64,000 bases of DNA from Agelas oroides. Lineage: Eukaryota > Porifera > Demospongiae > Agelasida > Agelasidae. The stretch covers positions 2,402,304 to 2,466,303 of the forward strand of contig OX422185.1 of NCBI GenBank assembly GCA_949130485.1. Reading direction: 5' to 3'. The notes under the pieces were generated by a model. The model saw only the letters and a list, made by a program, of their open reading frames with translations. It was not told where the DNA came from and made no database searches. Of the stretch, positions 1 through 11,853 are shown one piece after another; position 1 is the first letter of the stretch; each line of letters starts with the position of its first letter. The translations under genes and the position numbers were made by a program.

Positions 1-520
1 CTTTGATAATCCATTTTTCCTTCTTCAATGCGAATAGGAAATTTTTGTGAGCACACAATTTAGCGCAGCTACCTACGTAGCACTACGTATTTATTAAAGG
101 CATAGGGTGGTCACTGACTAAACAATTTATCTATGACCTGGTTTGTTACCACACTGCTGGGCATTTATTTCCGTGATACAAGAGCTCACCAAGCCTAGTT
201 AGAAATGAAACTTTAGTGAAGTGGCTTTGCCTTTTATTATAATATTAGTAGTGGTGGAAGAGAAGACAAAGGAGAGGTAGCGAAGAAAGGAGGAGAGAGG
301 GTTTGCAGATTCTTTGCATCACACAAAAGCCGATAACAATAACAGTCTTGAGTGGTTGCAATTTGCTAACTACTTAGCATGCTGCAGGGCTTCCCTTTAG
401 ATAAATGTAAGTTCATGTGCTTTCAGTATTGTGAACAACACATGACACTTGGTGCTTTTTAGTGATCTAAAAAAGGGAGGAGAGAACATTAAAGGGGAGA
501 ATATTGCAGGGAGTAGATAC

Positions 521-3500
521 CTTGGCACTCCAAAGAAGAAGGTTGGTTTTACCTCCTTTAATGTCTTTCCAAGGGAACCCTGTGTCAAATCATTAGAGTA
601 AATGCAAACCTATAACTCAACTCAAAACAAAATGCCAAGATTTAAAAGCTGATGGAGGAGGAAGAGAACAGGGGGAAAGGAGGGAGGAGGGAGGGGAGAG
701 CAGAAGGGAGTGAGACAAGCAGAAATGAGGAGGGAGGGGGAAGAGAGAGAGAGAGAGGAGAGGGATAGAGGGGGTAGGAAGGGGGAGAAAGTGAGAAGAA
801 AGGGGTGGGAAGGGGAGGGTAAGGAGTGGGAAGGGTGAGGAAATTCCTTAAAATCGGGATATTAAGCACTGGTGGCTATTTTCGAAATTAGCAGCCAGAA
901 TGGGTGCTTATTTTTGAGGGGTGCTTATTTTCATGGGGTGCTAATAAACGCATGCAATTTTCTGGTAGCGTGCAGTTGCATGGGTACGATATGTTTTAGG
1001 CCTAGAGGTTCTTTTTCTGCTAATTTCTGTTCAATTTTTCTACAACCAGAGATACAGTCAGCAATCGATCGATCATTGCCAACCCCCGCCCACCAACGTA
1101 AATCACTTGGAACCAACGAATCCGTGAGAGGTTTTTGCTAATTCCTGGATATATTTTATCAAGAGGCCTTGCCTAAATTTTGGTTTGTATCCCGTGTCGA
1201 TAGCTTGCTGATAGACACTGGCAAGAATTAGCCACTATGTTCGAAAAAGCCGAATCAACATATTCACTTCCATTTGCGCGGTAACGGGTGCCTTTTTATG
1301 TGGGGTGCCTATTTTTGTATGGGTGCTTATAAATGTGATGTGGTTGTGGTAATCAAAATGGGTGCCTATATTCATGGGTGCTTATTTTCTATGGGTGCTT
1401 ATTATCCCGATTTAACGGTAAGAGGGATGGAGTGGCAAGGGTGAGAAAATGAGAGGGAAGGAGTGGGAAGGTGAAAAAAGTGAGAGGGAGGTGGAGGAAG
1501 GGGAGAAGAAGGGAGGGAAAAAGCGGAAGGAGAGAGAAGAAGAAAAGTTTACATGTACCCTTTTAGCCCCCAGAGGATTTTATGCACCACTACCTTAGCT
1601 ACTTATTTTAAGTGGTCCACTAACCTTATTTTGACTCAGAATGAAGTTTGTGTGGTCACTCAAGTTTCAACATTTTTGATCATAACTCAGGTTAGCAGTG
1701 GTTTAAGAAAATCGCATATTCTCATGATCATCTTTAACAAATGTAAGTACCTTCATGTTAAGATAGCTAGTTTGGGCACTGATTTTGACTTCATCCTGAA
1801 ATGCAGTTCTGGAGCCTTGTATAAAGGCTAAGGTAGGTACATTGTTAACAAGCTAGATCTAGCTACAACTTTCTGGTAGCAGACTACCGATACAGCACAG
1901 CCACACTGAGCTACAAGTCATTTTGATGCTTCAGTGAAGTGCACACTTAGGTACTGGTTTGCTGCACTATATCACATCCCATGTCTCCACAGCAGGGCAT
2001 TGGAATTGAAATGTTGGAGTTGGAATGATTCTGGAATTTTGTACTTAGAGGAGTGAATGTGAATTGAATGCGAGCGAGGACATTTGTAACAGGAATGGAA
2101 TAGAATAGAATTGGAGTTCTAGGCGGAATTCCACAATTCCGTACCAATTCCACACTGGGCAAGTTCAAGCTTGTGTGGTGTAAAAGCCCTCTATGAAGTA
2201 ACTGTGATAATATACTGTAATATGTTCAGATTGACTTGAATGACTTCGATAGTATTAAAAGTTAGAACTATGATATGTGCTAGGTTGTAACTACCGAGAC
2301 TGTGGAATTCTGGAATCAGAAATTGCTTAGGAATTTAATGGAATGGTGTGGAATTGACATGGAATGGCAAAGTTGGCTGGAATTTATTTGAATTGAATCC
2401 CAGTTTTAAGGAATTGAATTGGTATGTGACCTAGAACAGAGTGAGTTGAATAGGAATTGAATTGAAGCTTCAGGTGAATGAATGTGAATTGAATTCCAAT
2501 GCCCTGCTCCACAGCGCTTATGATGGCAACGGTGCTTCTTTACAACACCGACCGACGTCTCTCAATAGGCTTTGCACGCTGTTCTTAGCTCTTACACAAC
2601 TCAGATATACAGATAGTAGCATGGCTATCTTCTGCCCAGCAAGTTGGCTGCCTTTGTATCTTTTGCTTCTACATGGCTTCATTTACCACCTATTGGCACC
2701 CATCGTAGGTCTTAGACATACAGTGTTCATGCATTTATGGAAGGAAAGCTGATTTGTCCACCTGCATTCAAGTCACCCACACCGTTTTCTTTCCACTTGG
2801 GGTGCGGTTATGCTCGAAAAAAAAAGAGAAAAAACCCCCTCATATATTAGAGATACCATTGGTTAGCTACAACCAACAATATAGTAGCACTGCATGCTTA
2901 CACAGTATAAAGGGTGAAGCTAACATTGAGCCAAACTCAAATTTGGAATAGCTATACCTTATCATTCTGAGATGACATGCAATGATAACTCACTCTGAGT
3001 GCGTCAGGCTGTGCAAAGTACATAGTTGCACCTACTAACAAAGGTAGGTAGATATCAGTCATCTGTAAGGTGAAGCAAACTATAAACAAGTACAGTGCAG
3101 TAAATGGTCTTTTTTTGCGTGTGTGGTGTAAGACTGATCAGTCTTTTTTTTTTTTTTTCCATTTGTAAGCCTCATACCCCACATTGAACATGTCTTTATT
3201 TGGTCTGTCTTACTATACTGTATGAACATAGTGTGACTGTTGTAGTGATGACATGTACCTGAGCAGAAATGTGACTCAGTGGAAGGTAGCTAACTCCTTG
3301 CTCTTCTCCATCCCTCAAGCGCTTGTACGTTTCTTTAAGAGCTCTTGAAGTAAAGGTGAGCTAAAACAAACAGTACCATGTATGATTAAAAGTCAGTGTT
3401 ACCATAGTGTACCTATATACTAGCTAGGTTCCCAACATTAGAGTGTTGCAAAAAAGCAGGGTGGGAACTCGAATAATTTGTAGACCAGATAACTATGTGT

Positions 3501-6500
3501 GTAGTATTCGCCCATTTATGATCTGTGTGCTGCTCAGTGATGTGCTCTTTGCCCTCGAGTCTTAATGCCTGACCCATGTCTGTATTCATAGCTTGTTACC
3601 CCGCGCGTGCATGCGCGAAGGGGTTAAGCAATCGGTTTTGTCCGTCTGTCAGTCTGTCTGTCAGTCTGTCTGTCAGTCTGTCAGTCTGTTAGTCTGTCAG
3701 TCTGTCAGTCCAGTGAAAAATTTTGAAATCAGCACATTTACTGGGTTAAACAATTGCTATACACGGCAATGACGTGGCAATCTAAAAAAAAATAATGTAT
3801 GTGTACCTGATAGTGCCCAAAACAGTTCACTCCTCTGCATTTCCAGCTATTTTCTATTTAACATTGGTATTGTCCACCATTTTGATACGGTCAACCACTT
3901 GGATACGGTGGAGACCAGGCACAGTATGCGGACTCCAAGCACGTGTTTGCGTTCACCAGTCTCCTCGTTCCCAGGATTGCGAAAAGCTGTGCGGGGGACT
4001 GGGAACGAGGCTACACCTTCACCTAGTCTCGATCTTGTGAACGACTGGGTACACCATTTGACAGGTAAGTGAAATATGGCTTATTAGTGCCGAATGCTCC
4101 TATACGGGCTTGATGAGGTCGGTCAGTTACTCTATGAAGTTGGTCAGCAAATATTTGCTGACAGCCATCAGGGGGCTGGGGGGTATGGCAGGCTGGGCAC
4201 AAGAGTAGAGCTTCAGTTGGAAAGTATAAAAATCCTTTGATCTTTCATCCCTACATCCAGCTTTAATATTATAGTGTAGATGCCCTATGTAATATGATGT
4301 ACACTGCATACCACAAACGTTTAATCTGTGTAATATGCAACAGTTATGGGCATGCATGGGTAGCAAACAGTTCAGTTTGAATTTTGCGCGGGGTATGTCT
4401 TCTCTGAAGACCTCTAGTCTTTATTTTGCATCCATAGTCATAGGTTCTTTGAATCAGGAATAAGAAGTACTGGCAATGCTGATTAAGTCAGCCACAGTAT
4501 AGATAGTGCATATTAGTTCTCAATCAAAGAATGTAGTTGTCTCTTAAAGAAACTTACATTGTCATGGCTAAGCATAACTCCATTTGGATTACCAGAGGTC
4601 CCAGACTATGTGTGTATGGAATGGGAGGTAGAAGAAGGAAGAATTGGGAAGTCGTGATCAGTATACGTGTAGCTACTGCAGTTGCCAGATGCTTTAACTC
4701 ACTGTGTAGATAAGCAGGGCACATTGGCCTGGCTTCTGAGACACGATTTTTTTCATCACCTCACCACTCGTAATCCCATCCCCCAGTTTCAGAAACTCCT
4801 CCCACTGCAACAGAAAGCCACCAGCGAGTTATGGGAAGTCAAGAACAATGAGTGGGCACAGTACAGGTAGTAGTTACAAAGCTAAAACTCTATTTGCAAC
4901 ATATATAGCAGCATTTAACCCTTTAAAACCAAAATTTTTTCACTTGAAACTACTTTTAGCATATACATGCCTTTAACACATCATATCTTCATTTCTTTCC
5001 AAGCTCTGACTCCAAAACTGAACCCAAGTGCACTTTCAGCATCAATAAGCAGACTCGCAAACTTAACCATGCCCACTCATTAACGAGCATGCAATAGTCA
5101 GCATTCTCGGTTGGCAAACACCTGCTCAGAGCCCAATCAGCCGTCCCTGCCAAAAATGCAAGGTGAGAATAGCATTTTCTAAGCCTGTTCATTTAGCCAG
5201 GACAAGAATTGGCCCACCTGGTGCCAACCATGGTCCTTTTACAGTCAAGCCTAACAGCTGCCATGTGCACAGCACCCTGCGGGTGACCTAACTCCCTTCC
5301 CTCTATCCTACCTTTTCTGCTGACGCAGAACCCACGAGCAAGCACACAGAGACTGTCTTTCTGCGCAGTGCGCAGTGTGATTAAACCAAAAGTGCACTAT
5401 TGGGTTTAAAGGGTTATTAAGTAGGTTGTGTGAGCTAGATGGCACTCACGTAGCTGCTCCAAGATTGCATGTGTGTGTGTGTGTGTGTCACCTCATAGAC
5501 ATTGGGGTACTTCTGGCTGAGTTCTCCTTTGTACTGCACAATGGCCTTCAAGTGAGGGAGGCGGTCCCGAATCTGCAGAAGAGGAGTAGCGTTAAATTTA
5601 TAAACTAACAAACAACAGCTGAACATGATCAACTAGTACTGAAAGTGAACATCACAAAAACCACATTGGCAGGCAGGTATTAATAACTACATCTCTCTGT
5701 TAATCCTTTAACTACTAATGACGACTATCGAAATTCGGCTGCATGTTATCAGTTGGTGCAATCCATTTTGAAGATAGGTTCTGCACTAGCAGAAAGGGTG
5801 GGACGAGGGGAGGTGTGTGGGTGTCACCCGGAGGGTGACAGTGCATGGTGGCTGTTGCAGCAGGCTGTAGAAAAGCCCTGGTCAATGCAGGTGGGCCATT
5901 GTTCTGCTTTCTTACACAAACGGGCCTAGAAAACACTCCTTTCGCCTTGTAGGGCTCCATTTCTGACATTTTAGGCAGCTTTCAGTCCAGAGGAGCTCTC
6001 TCTGGTAGGAGGGCCCTGGCTATTGAACGCTCGCAAATGAGTGAGTGTGGTCAAGGTCATGAACTTGTAAAGGACATGTGGCTCAAGTTTCCAGGACTAG
6101 CAGCAGAAGCGGAAATACTGGTGAAAAAACGTGTGACTAGTCTAAACAAGACCTCTAAAAAATACAATTCAGTAGTTAAAGGGTTAAAATATATGTAGCT
6201 GTTTCTAGCTATAGATGTAGTCATGGTCTCTGTTTCTGGTCTGATTATGGTGATTTCAGATTTGAGTAAAGTCTGTATCCAGTAACTATAAACACTGGAC
6301 CCGGGGATTAGCAATGACTGGGTACTGAAGGACCCAAGGACCAATGACCCAATGACCCAGAGCTCTAATTGATGTACTGCACTGCAGTTGTTATGACAGA
6401 AATGCAGCTATATGGCAATACTGTGTCAATTAAATACTCTAAGCCCAAAACAATGGCTATGTCTTGTACTGTAGTGCAATGCAAACTGAAGACATTGAAA

Positions 6501-8840
6501 AAAAAATTAAGAAAAGAGGTTAAATTGTCTTGTCATTTGTAACCTTCAGAACCAGAAACAGAGAATTAACTCTTGCTTGGCCTGAGTGATAACTCTGTAG
6601 CTAAAATGAGTTACCGCAAGTATTTTATCAAGCTGCTTCTGGTTCTCCACCACAATGATGTTGGCCTGGCAGTCACTTGCCACAGAGTAGCAGGCTTCAG
6701 TTTTGCTTGTTGTATAGATCCCAGTTGGCAGACCTCTGTACACACAAACAGACATACATGCCTTACATACATGTGCACACACATTATGACAATCAAATGA
6801 ACCAAATCCAGCTCAGTTTGGAGGTAGGTCTAGATGTTAGCTAGAATGTTTTAACCACGGTCCAATTTCTTTGGTTCCTTGTTCTAAATTCCTGGTGGTT
6901 GCCAGATTTTTTCCATTTGCCTTATGCTATCACATGCATTCATTCACAGCTGAGGCTCTCAAGCATTAACCTAAAAATTTTAAAAACAAATCTGTTCAGA
7001 GATTCTCCAAAACAAAAAAAATGTGTACGTGTACATCATATTCTGTTGTGTGCTATATTTCTTGGTCAATAATTTTTTGGGTGGAGAAGTGATTTGCATA
7101 ATAATTTGCACACACCATGCACCTTTGTACCATGTATAGATTACCCTACTATCTATGCTGGCTGGCACATTGGATATGGTCATTTGCTCTGGAGTCTGGA
7201 ACCCCTGGCAGTATTGTATCATGTTACAACAGTATCATATTACAACAGTATCTTAGTTGAAATCTTTTGTAACTATGTTACTGCCATGATGGTAATGATC
7301 TGTTACATACACACAGCTGGATCAATTGTAGCAAAATAGACACCAATATTTTTACACCAGCCAATCAATTGGCCTTGTATCATGGGGGTAAGAAGCTATC
7401 TGATACTTTTACATACCGTATAGCGGGAAATTTTTGCTGGTGCAAAATTTCGCGAAAATGCCTCCAGACTCTTCAGAAGAAATTTTCGCGGTTTTTATTT
7501 TCGCAGAACGAATGCGTGATGCTCTGACCACACCCCTGCCAGTTGATGGCCATGCCCCACATGCGAACCGACACTGAACGACGAAGCGAAGAAGCAAGCT
7601 TGTGCAACAACGGTCTAGTCTTCCTTTGTGTGGAGGCCTTCGCAATTTCGAAAGTATCAGGACTGCCGTAGTGGGCGAGAAACTGTCTTGTCGAACAGAA
7701 GGATTCAGCACTGCTGATCTCGGTTTCAGCACTCCTGATCTCGGCTTCAGCACTCCTGATCTCGGCTTCGACAACTTAGGAGCATCTCATTGGCAATTTG
7801 TACAGTAGCAGGCTGATTATTCTCGACAGCGACTATTTAGAGCGCAGACAGACTGTAGAGAACCATCTCGTTCACACGGGCACTAGTTCGTATCGATGTA
7901 CGCACATGATGACATCATCAATTTCCGTCTTAGTTAAATTTTTCACGGCTTTTATTTTCGCGGAAGCAGGTCTGTCCGCGAAAATCGCGAAAACTTGCAC
8001 CCAGCGAAAATTTCCCGCTATACAGTATAATAACTCAGCAAAACCACCAATTTCTGAATGTGGCCTCACCCAGCGAACATGGCTCCCAAGTTAGAGATGA
8101 ACCATTCTGGTGAGTTGAAACCAAGGATGGCCACTGCATGGTAGGGCTCCAGACCAAGCTAGGGAAGGAAGAATGTGTCATCTCAAGGTGTATGTGATGT
8201 ACTTTGTTAAGCAATTGTGCACAATTGGAAATCAGCATAGGATCTTTTCCACTGCCATGCTGGATAGGTATACTACCCATTTCATCAGTTCGTTAATGAA
8301 CAAAAACAGGTATCTACGTCCAGTTTTGCTAGCACAGCACACTATGTCAGTAAACAGGCATTTTCTTGGTCACATTTTGTATTCACAGACTCAAAACAGC
8401 TGCTGTTCAGTGCACTCATTCAGTTCCCACTCTCACCTTCAAAAAGGACTTGGCAGCCTTGATACAAAGATCGTAGTACTCTTTGTATGAGATGTCCTTC
8501 CATTTCCCATCCTCTTTGTATTTCAGAGCAGGATTTTTTGGAAATCTGTCCACTGCATCCTTGAAGAGCTGCCCAACCGTCATTGGTTCCTCTGCTTCAA
8601 TACCCTTTTCTCCAATGGCCAAGTCCACTACCCCATCTGGAACCCATGTACACACTTTAGTACGAGCTGACTTTGGTGTTGGATCTTCCTCATCTTTCCT
8701 CTCTTCCTTCTGGGCAGCTGTTTCTTCTGTCTCCCTAGTTTCAGGTTGAGGTAGCTTCCCTACTTCTCCCTTTACTTCATCCTCTCGAGCTGTGGTGGTG
8801 GTCTGGATTGCTTGTTGTTTCTCTAAAGAAGGTTCTTCCC
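521..8840 (-). CDS. ACSBG-type long-chain acyl-CoA synthetase, copy 1 (3' part outside window)
   Basis: Predicted to activate long or very-long-chain fatty acids with ATP and CoA; the family is known, the substrate is inferred. Nine minus-strand exons are visible: 8437-8840, 8070-8158, 6615-6735, 5492-5572, 4703-4804, 4558-4605, 3259-3360, 2994-3062 and 521-579. All have GT-AG borders and compatible phases. They encode the N-terminal half: [14 protein letters not shown], the [18 protein letters not shown] block, the P-loop region, YLPLSHISAQ and [19 protein letters not shown]. The P-loop reads [18 protein letters not shown], so the usual lysine (PKG) is asparagine. The remaining eight exons, including the YGMSE motif and hinge, must lie left of base 1. 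The start codon is uncertain: the first exon is open up to a Met at 8910, but an acceptor-like site at 8841 suggests an earlier exon. Exon lengths from the second exon on are identical to copy 2 at 31621-43974. Confidence 0.88.
640..1560. repeat. Composite dispersed repeat with a GGGTGCTTATTTT motif and purine-rich ends
   Basis: Purine-rich (GGGAGA)-like tracts at about 640-850 and 1420-1550 bracket a unique-looking core. The core holds several 'ggtgcttattttcatggg' units. Parts recur at 45897-46625, 50345-50420 and 54905-55095, so this is an old mobile element with at least four partial copies. Bases 1-520 left of exon 9 of ACSBG copy 1 show nothing else I can name. Confidence 0.55.
1787..2815 (+). 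repeat. Dispersed repeat interrupted by the hAT-like MITE
   Basis: The flanks 1787-1992 and 2507-2815 together match 44363-45095, sharing runs such as 'ctacaactttctggtagc' and 'gcccagcaagttggctgcc'. Removing the MITE at 1993-2506 restores the alignment. A segment around 1653-1705 matches 44310-44360 in the opposite orientation, so the ancestral repeat has a palindromic left part. Confidence 0.7.
1993..2506. mobile_element. hAT-like MITE with 8-bp target duplication
   Basis: A 514-bp element with terminal inverted repeats CAGGGCATTGGAATTG and CAATTCCAATGCCCTG. It is flanked by direct copies of CTCCACAG at 1985-1992 and 2507-2514. CAGGG ends plus an 8-bp duplication are the hallmark of the hAT superfamily. 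The interior is a degenerate GGAATTG-rich sequence with no transposase. The related repeat at 44363-45095 has the empty site, with a single CTCCACAG at 44558-44565. It lies in the intron between exons 8 and 9 of ACSBG copy 1. Confidence 0.85.
3598..3745 (+). repeat. Dispersed repeat carrying a CTGT/CAGT microsatellite
   Basis: Repeated tctg/tcag tetranucleotides at 3640-3712 follow a short 'gcgaaggggttaagcaatc' head and precede 'cagtgaaaaattttgaaat'. The same head, microsatellite and tail occur in reverse orientation at about 39225-39330, in an intron of ACSBG copy 2, so the tract travels with a mobile sequence. Confidence 0.6.
4915..5420. mobile_element. TTAA-associated MITE
   Basis: Ends TTAACCCTTTAAAACC on the left and, on the right, the inverted TTTAAAGGGTTA followed by TTAA. 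The interior is about 480 bp and matches 16563-17040 along its length ('aattggcccacctggtgcc', 'gcaccctgcgggtgacc'). It is non-coding. TTAA borders plus CCCTTT ends suggest a piggyBac-like origin, as an inference. It lies between exons 4 and 5 of ACSBG copy 1. Confidence 0.55.
5470..5491. repeat. GT/CA microsatellite touching a splice donor
   Basis: A (GT)n tract on the plus strand, (CA)n on the coding strand, directly follows the GTGACA donor of the exon at 5492-5572 of ACSBG copy 1. The homologous donor in copy 2 at 40863 has no such tract. Confidence 0.85.
5700..6187. mobile_element. TTAA-flanked MITE with CCCTTTAACTACT-type ends
   Basis: TTAA at 5700-5703 and 6184-6187 flanks inverted ends (TCCTTTAACTACT on the left; AGTAGTTAAAGGG on the right, whose inverse is CCCTTTAACTACT). 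The centre carries an inverted version of the 'caccctgcgggtgac' block of the element at 4915-5420. TTAA target duplication and CCCTTT ends fit a piggyBac-derived non-autonomous element. It sits between exons 3 and 4 of ACSBG copy 1. Confidence 0.65.
7413..8028. mobile_element. TIR element with TATAGCGGGAAATTTT ends
   Basis: Inverted ends beginning ATAC(C/T)GTATAGCGGGAAA extend about 90 bp on each side, with many TTCGCG motifs. The interior holds three tandem copies of a 21-bp unit 'cactcctgatctcggcttc' at 7708-7770. There is no transposase. The right end stops 42 bp from the exon at 8070-8158 of ACSBG copy 1. Confidence 0.75.
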
Positions 8841-9369
8841 CTTTTAAGGAGATAAAGAATTGAAAAAGTATGACTTTCTGCAAAGGTGACTCTACTTTCA
8901 ATGCTCTCAATGCTTGTAGTTTGATAGTCGGATACTTTACAGAAAAAATCAGGTTGATAGTATAAAGCCCTCACCCAAGAATAATGAGTAAAAGTCCAAC
9001 AGGATGAGGTGATTTTAGTTTTTGTCATTGATCTACTTGTATGTTCACTTGCCTTTGGGATAAAAGCAGTCAAAATACCAGTGAAAATCACTGCAACTTG
9101 GTCAGTTTAAGTGAAAAATGGGAGAAGTAAACCTGCATTAGATGTCGTATTAAATTGCAATCACAGTTCACAACTAAATATTGTAGAGCTAGTTTCACAG
9201 ATCCAAGTTTTCCAATAAGAAAGCGAAAAGAAAATGAATACATTAGAATAAATATATCAATAGTTAATGCCAAAGGCGGTGACTAACTACACGGTTCACA
9301 TTCAAAAGACCATTCACAGAGCAGTGACAGATAATCACACATTGTTGGGCAATTCTTCATTCCTTGCAC

Positions 9370-9500
9370 GAGGTCTTCCCAAATGAAAATGTCAACTCTC
9401 AAAAGGTCAACTTGATAATTATCGTCTAAATGAAAATGTCAACTCTCAAAAGGTCAACTCAATAATTATCGTCTAAATCAAAATGTCAACTCCCAAAATT
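9370..9500 (+). repeat. Short tandem repeat with the AATGTCAACTC motif
   Basis: Two units of about 55 bp contain 'aaatgtcaactctcaaaagg' and 'ataattatcgtctaaat', followed by a degenerate third. Related sequence occurs inverted at 10470-10520 and as a hairpin at 32865-32935. Apart from this, the 8841-10803 stretch between ACSBG copy 1 and the death-domain exons has only a poly-C/poly-A tract at 9711-9749 and nothing else I can name. Confidence 0.6.
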
Positions 9501-10803
9501 TCAAAACGGCAACTTTGAAAATGTAACGTTATGCAATTCTCAAAATGCTAAATCGGCAAAATCTCATCTCCTCTAATTTTAACCGTAACCCTTTGATAGC
9601 CTGTTAAACCTAAAAGATTGGTTTATATATAGAGGAGTTACTTTGACCCAAGCCTCTTTATAAAATGCAGAAAGGGCAATTACTGTTATTGAAGAACACA
9701 ACCATGTGTCCGCCCCCGGGCCCCCTCCCCCCCCCCCCCCCAAAAAAAAATGCGAAGAAGGTGGTCTACAAAATGAGAACTGTTGAAACTGTACCAGCCA
9801 TATAATATCTGTAGATGCTCTACAAGGTGTCATTATCGAAACCAGCTATGATACACCATCAACATGATCTATGCTCATATAGATGTCCATTATTTCCTCT
9901 AGTGGTAGAAGCAGCTTTTAGGTGATATGGCAGGGAAGGTTGATTCGAATTGATTAGATCTGCACCAGTTCAAAAGCTCAATGTAATGTCTGGGTTGAGG
10001 TCAATCATCAATGTGAAGTGCAGTTGTATAATTACTCTATAGTCTTGCCAAGCATAATAGGCTGCACAAGATTATAAATTGCTGATAATATGAATGTTAG
10101 ACATTTAATAGAATAAAATATGGATGGCCATGCTGACCTCCACCCCCATCCAGAAAGAATGTTTTGATATCACACACCATATACCTGCACATAAAATCAT
10201 GGCTTTATTTGTACACATGTTGAGCATGTTGTGGTGCTTCAGATATGCTAATGATACCTGTGAGTGTAAAGTGGGTATTTCTATTTATAATAGAAGTGTA
10301 TTGCCTGGCTTCTTTCTTATTTTGATAAAGCCTTGTGATGAAGCAGCTAAGAAGCACTGATGTTAAAGCATTCTAGCTAAGGTAGATCCAAGGCACTAGA
10401 TTCTAGTCTCAGTATGAATCTTGGGGTGTGGTTTAGACTTTGTAAAAACAGAAAAATGTTATTCAAAATTGAAAATCAACATTTTGAGAGTTGATTTCTC
10501 AACCTTTTGATACCAACTTAACCTTGAAAAGATATGACCAACATATAAACATACACACATGCACAGTCACAGTCCAGTCAAAGGATGGAAATAGCCACAG
10601 ATACCTATGCAAATATAGCTATGAATGATGGTAGTTACAAAATTAATATAACATGTATCAAGGTGACTCCAGAACTATGCACAATGCTGCTGGATAAAAT
10701 TTCCTCTCTACACAGTAACCAACGTCCCAAAATCAATGATATGATCTGAACAAATCTAGCCAAACTTTAATCACACATTCAATTGTGAAAGTTTCTCAAA
10801 ATA

Positions 10804-11117
10804 TCATACAATATACATACCTCCAGGCTTGTGGTTCTTGGCTATTTTCCTCGCAATTGCCATGTTTGCTCCACCTGCAGGATGACCCACTGCCTCCACC
10901 AATTGCTGCCAAGTTGGTTCACCAAACTTCTTTACTTTGTATTTCCTATTCAGCCACTCACTCAACATTGAGTCAATGCAAGCAGGATGGTAGCCAATGT
11001 TCTCAGCTTGGATGTTATCAAGTGCATTAGGATTCAGTCGTAGAGCAATACCAATGCTCTTCCACAGTGCAGCAACTGGGAAGAGCTCCTTCTTCACTTC
11101 AAAGAGATCATCAATAT
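10804..11117 (-). CDS. Death-domain exon A
   Basis: This exon encodes a full death domain of about 98 residues, with the family pattern LFEVKKELFPVAALWKSIG, LNPNALDNIQAEN, MLSEWLNRKY, PTWQQLVEAVG and ANMAIARKIAKNH. The acceptor is at 11118-11119 and the exon starts in phase 1. It either reads on to a stop at 10804-10806 (…PGGMYIV) or splices at a GTATGT donor just below 10821, again in phase 1. Death domains mediate homotypic contacts in apoptosis and innate-immune signalling; that role here is inferred from the fold family. It is close in sequence to exon B at 17380-17673 and is probably the 3' end of the same gene or of a duplicated neighbour. Confidence 0.72.
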
Positions 11118-11796
11118 CTGTATGAGCAGTGTGACAGAACAAAATAGTTTCATTTTAGGAATGCACCACATACTAAAATAATAGTAAACATTAACTGGAG
11201 TGTCCTATATGTGGCACATAATCTATGGCCACTAGGTTCAATGGAGTCTGCAAAGGTGCTTCACATTGGTACAGTACTATAAGTTACTAGATTTGAAAAG
11301 TGATGATGTCAGTTTGACAAAGACTGCAGGTTAATCTCAGCCCACTCACCTTCCTGCAGTCTACATTTTCTGACTTCATAGTTGACATAACTACAATTTT
11401 CTTACAGTATGAGACTGACACTGACTCTGGATATGGCTATGGAGGCCAGCGAGCAAAGATCACTGATGGTGTAAGGCTCATCATCAATGAATCTATTTAA
11501 GCAATCAACATCGCAGGAAAGGCATATAACGTTTTGGCTTGTGAGTCTTCTTCAGTTATGGCACAAAAGTGGTTTGACACTCAACAAGCTATGGCTCTCA
11601 TTGCTGGAACTTTCACTGTAACTGGAAACATAATTAACATTGCTGTATTTCTGCTATTTCGAAGTTGTGCCAATTGAGTGATGGACATAGCAGAAAAGAC
11701 AATTCACATTTCAGCTTGTGAGTCTTTATCTGTGGCATCAAATATATTATTACTGGTTTATTAAAGACCACTAGTCATACATAAATAGCTACATGC

Positions 11797-11853
11797 CTAG
11801 TGGAGAGGAGTCAACTTCTCTGACATCAATGACATCAGAAGAACTCTGTGTAG
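11797..11853 (-). CDS. Short linker exon with a non-standard GC donor
   Basis: A 57-nt exon reading TQSSSDVIDVREVDSSPLG in phase 1-1, about 680 nt upstream of death-domain exon A. It is a clear duplicate of the 57-nt exon at 24293-24349 (TQISSDTVDVSDVDTTPLG). The donor here is GCATGT, whereas the sister exon has GTATGT. The exon therefore either uses a GC-AG intron or is decaying. Both copies sit 5' of a death-domain exon, which suggests that a linker-plus-death-domain block was duplicated. Confidence 0.5.
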   Translation of the reverse strand, partial: LHRVLLMSLMSEKLTPLH

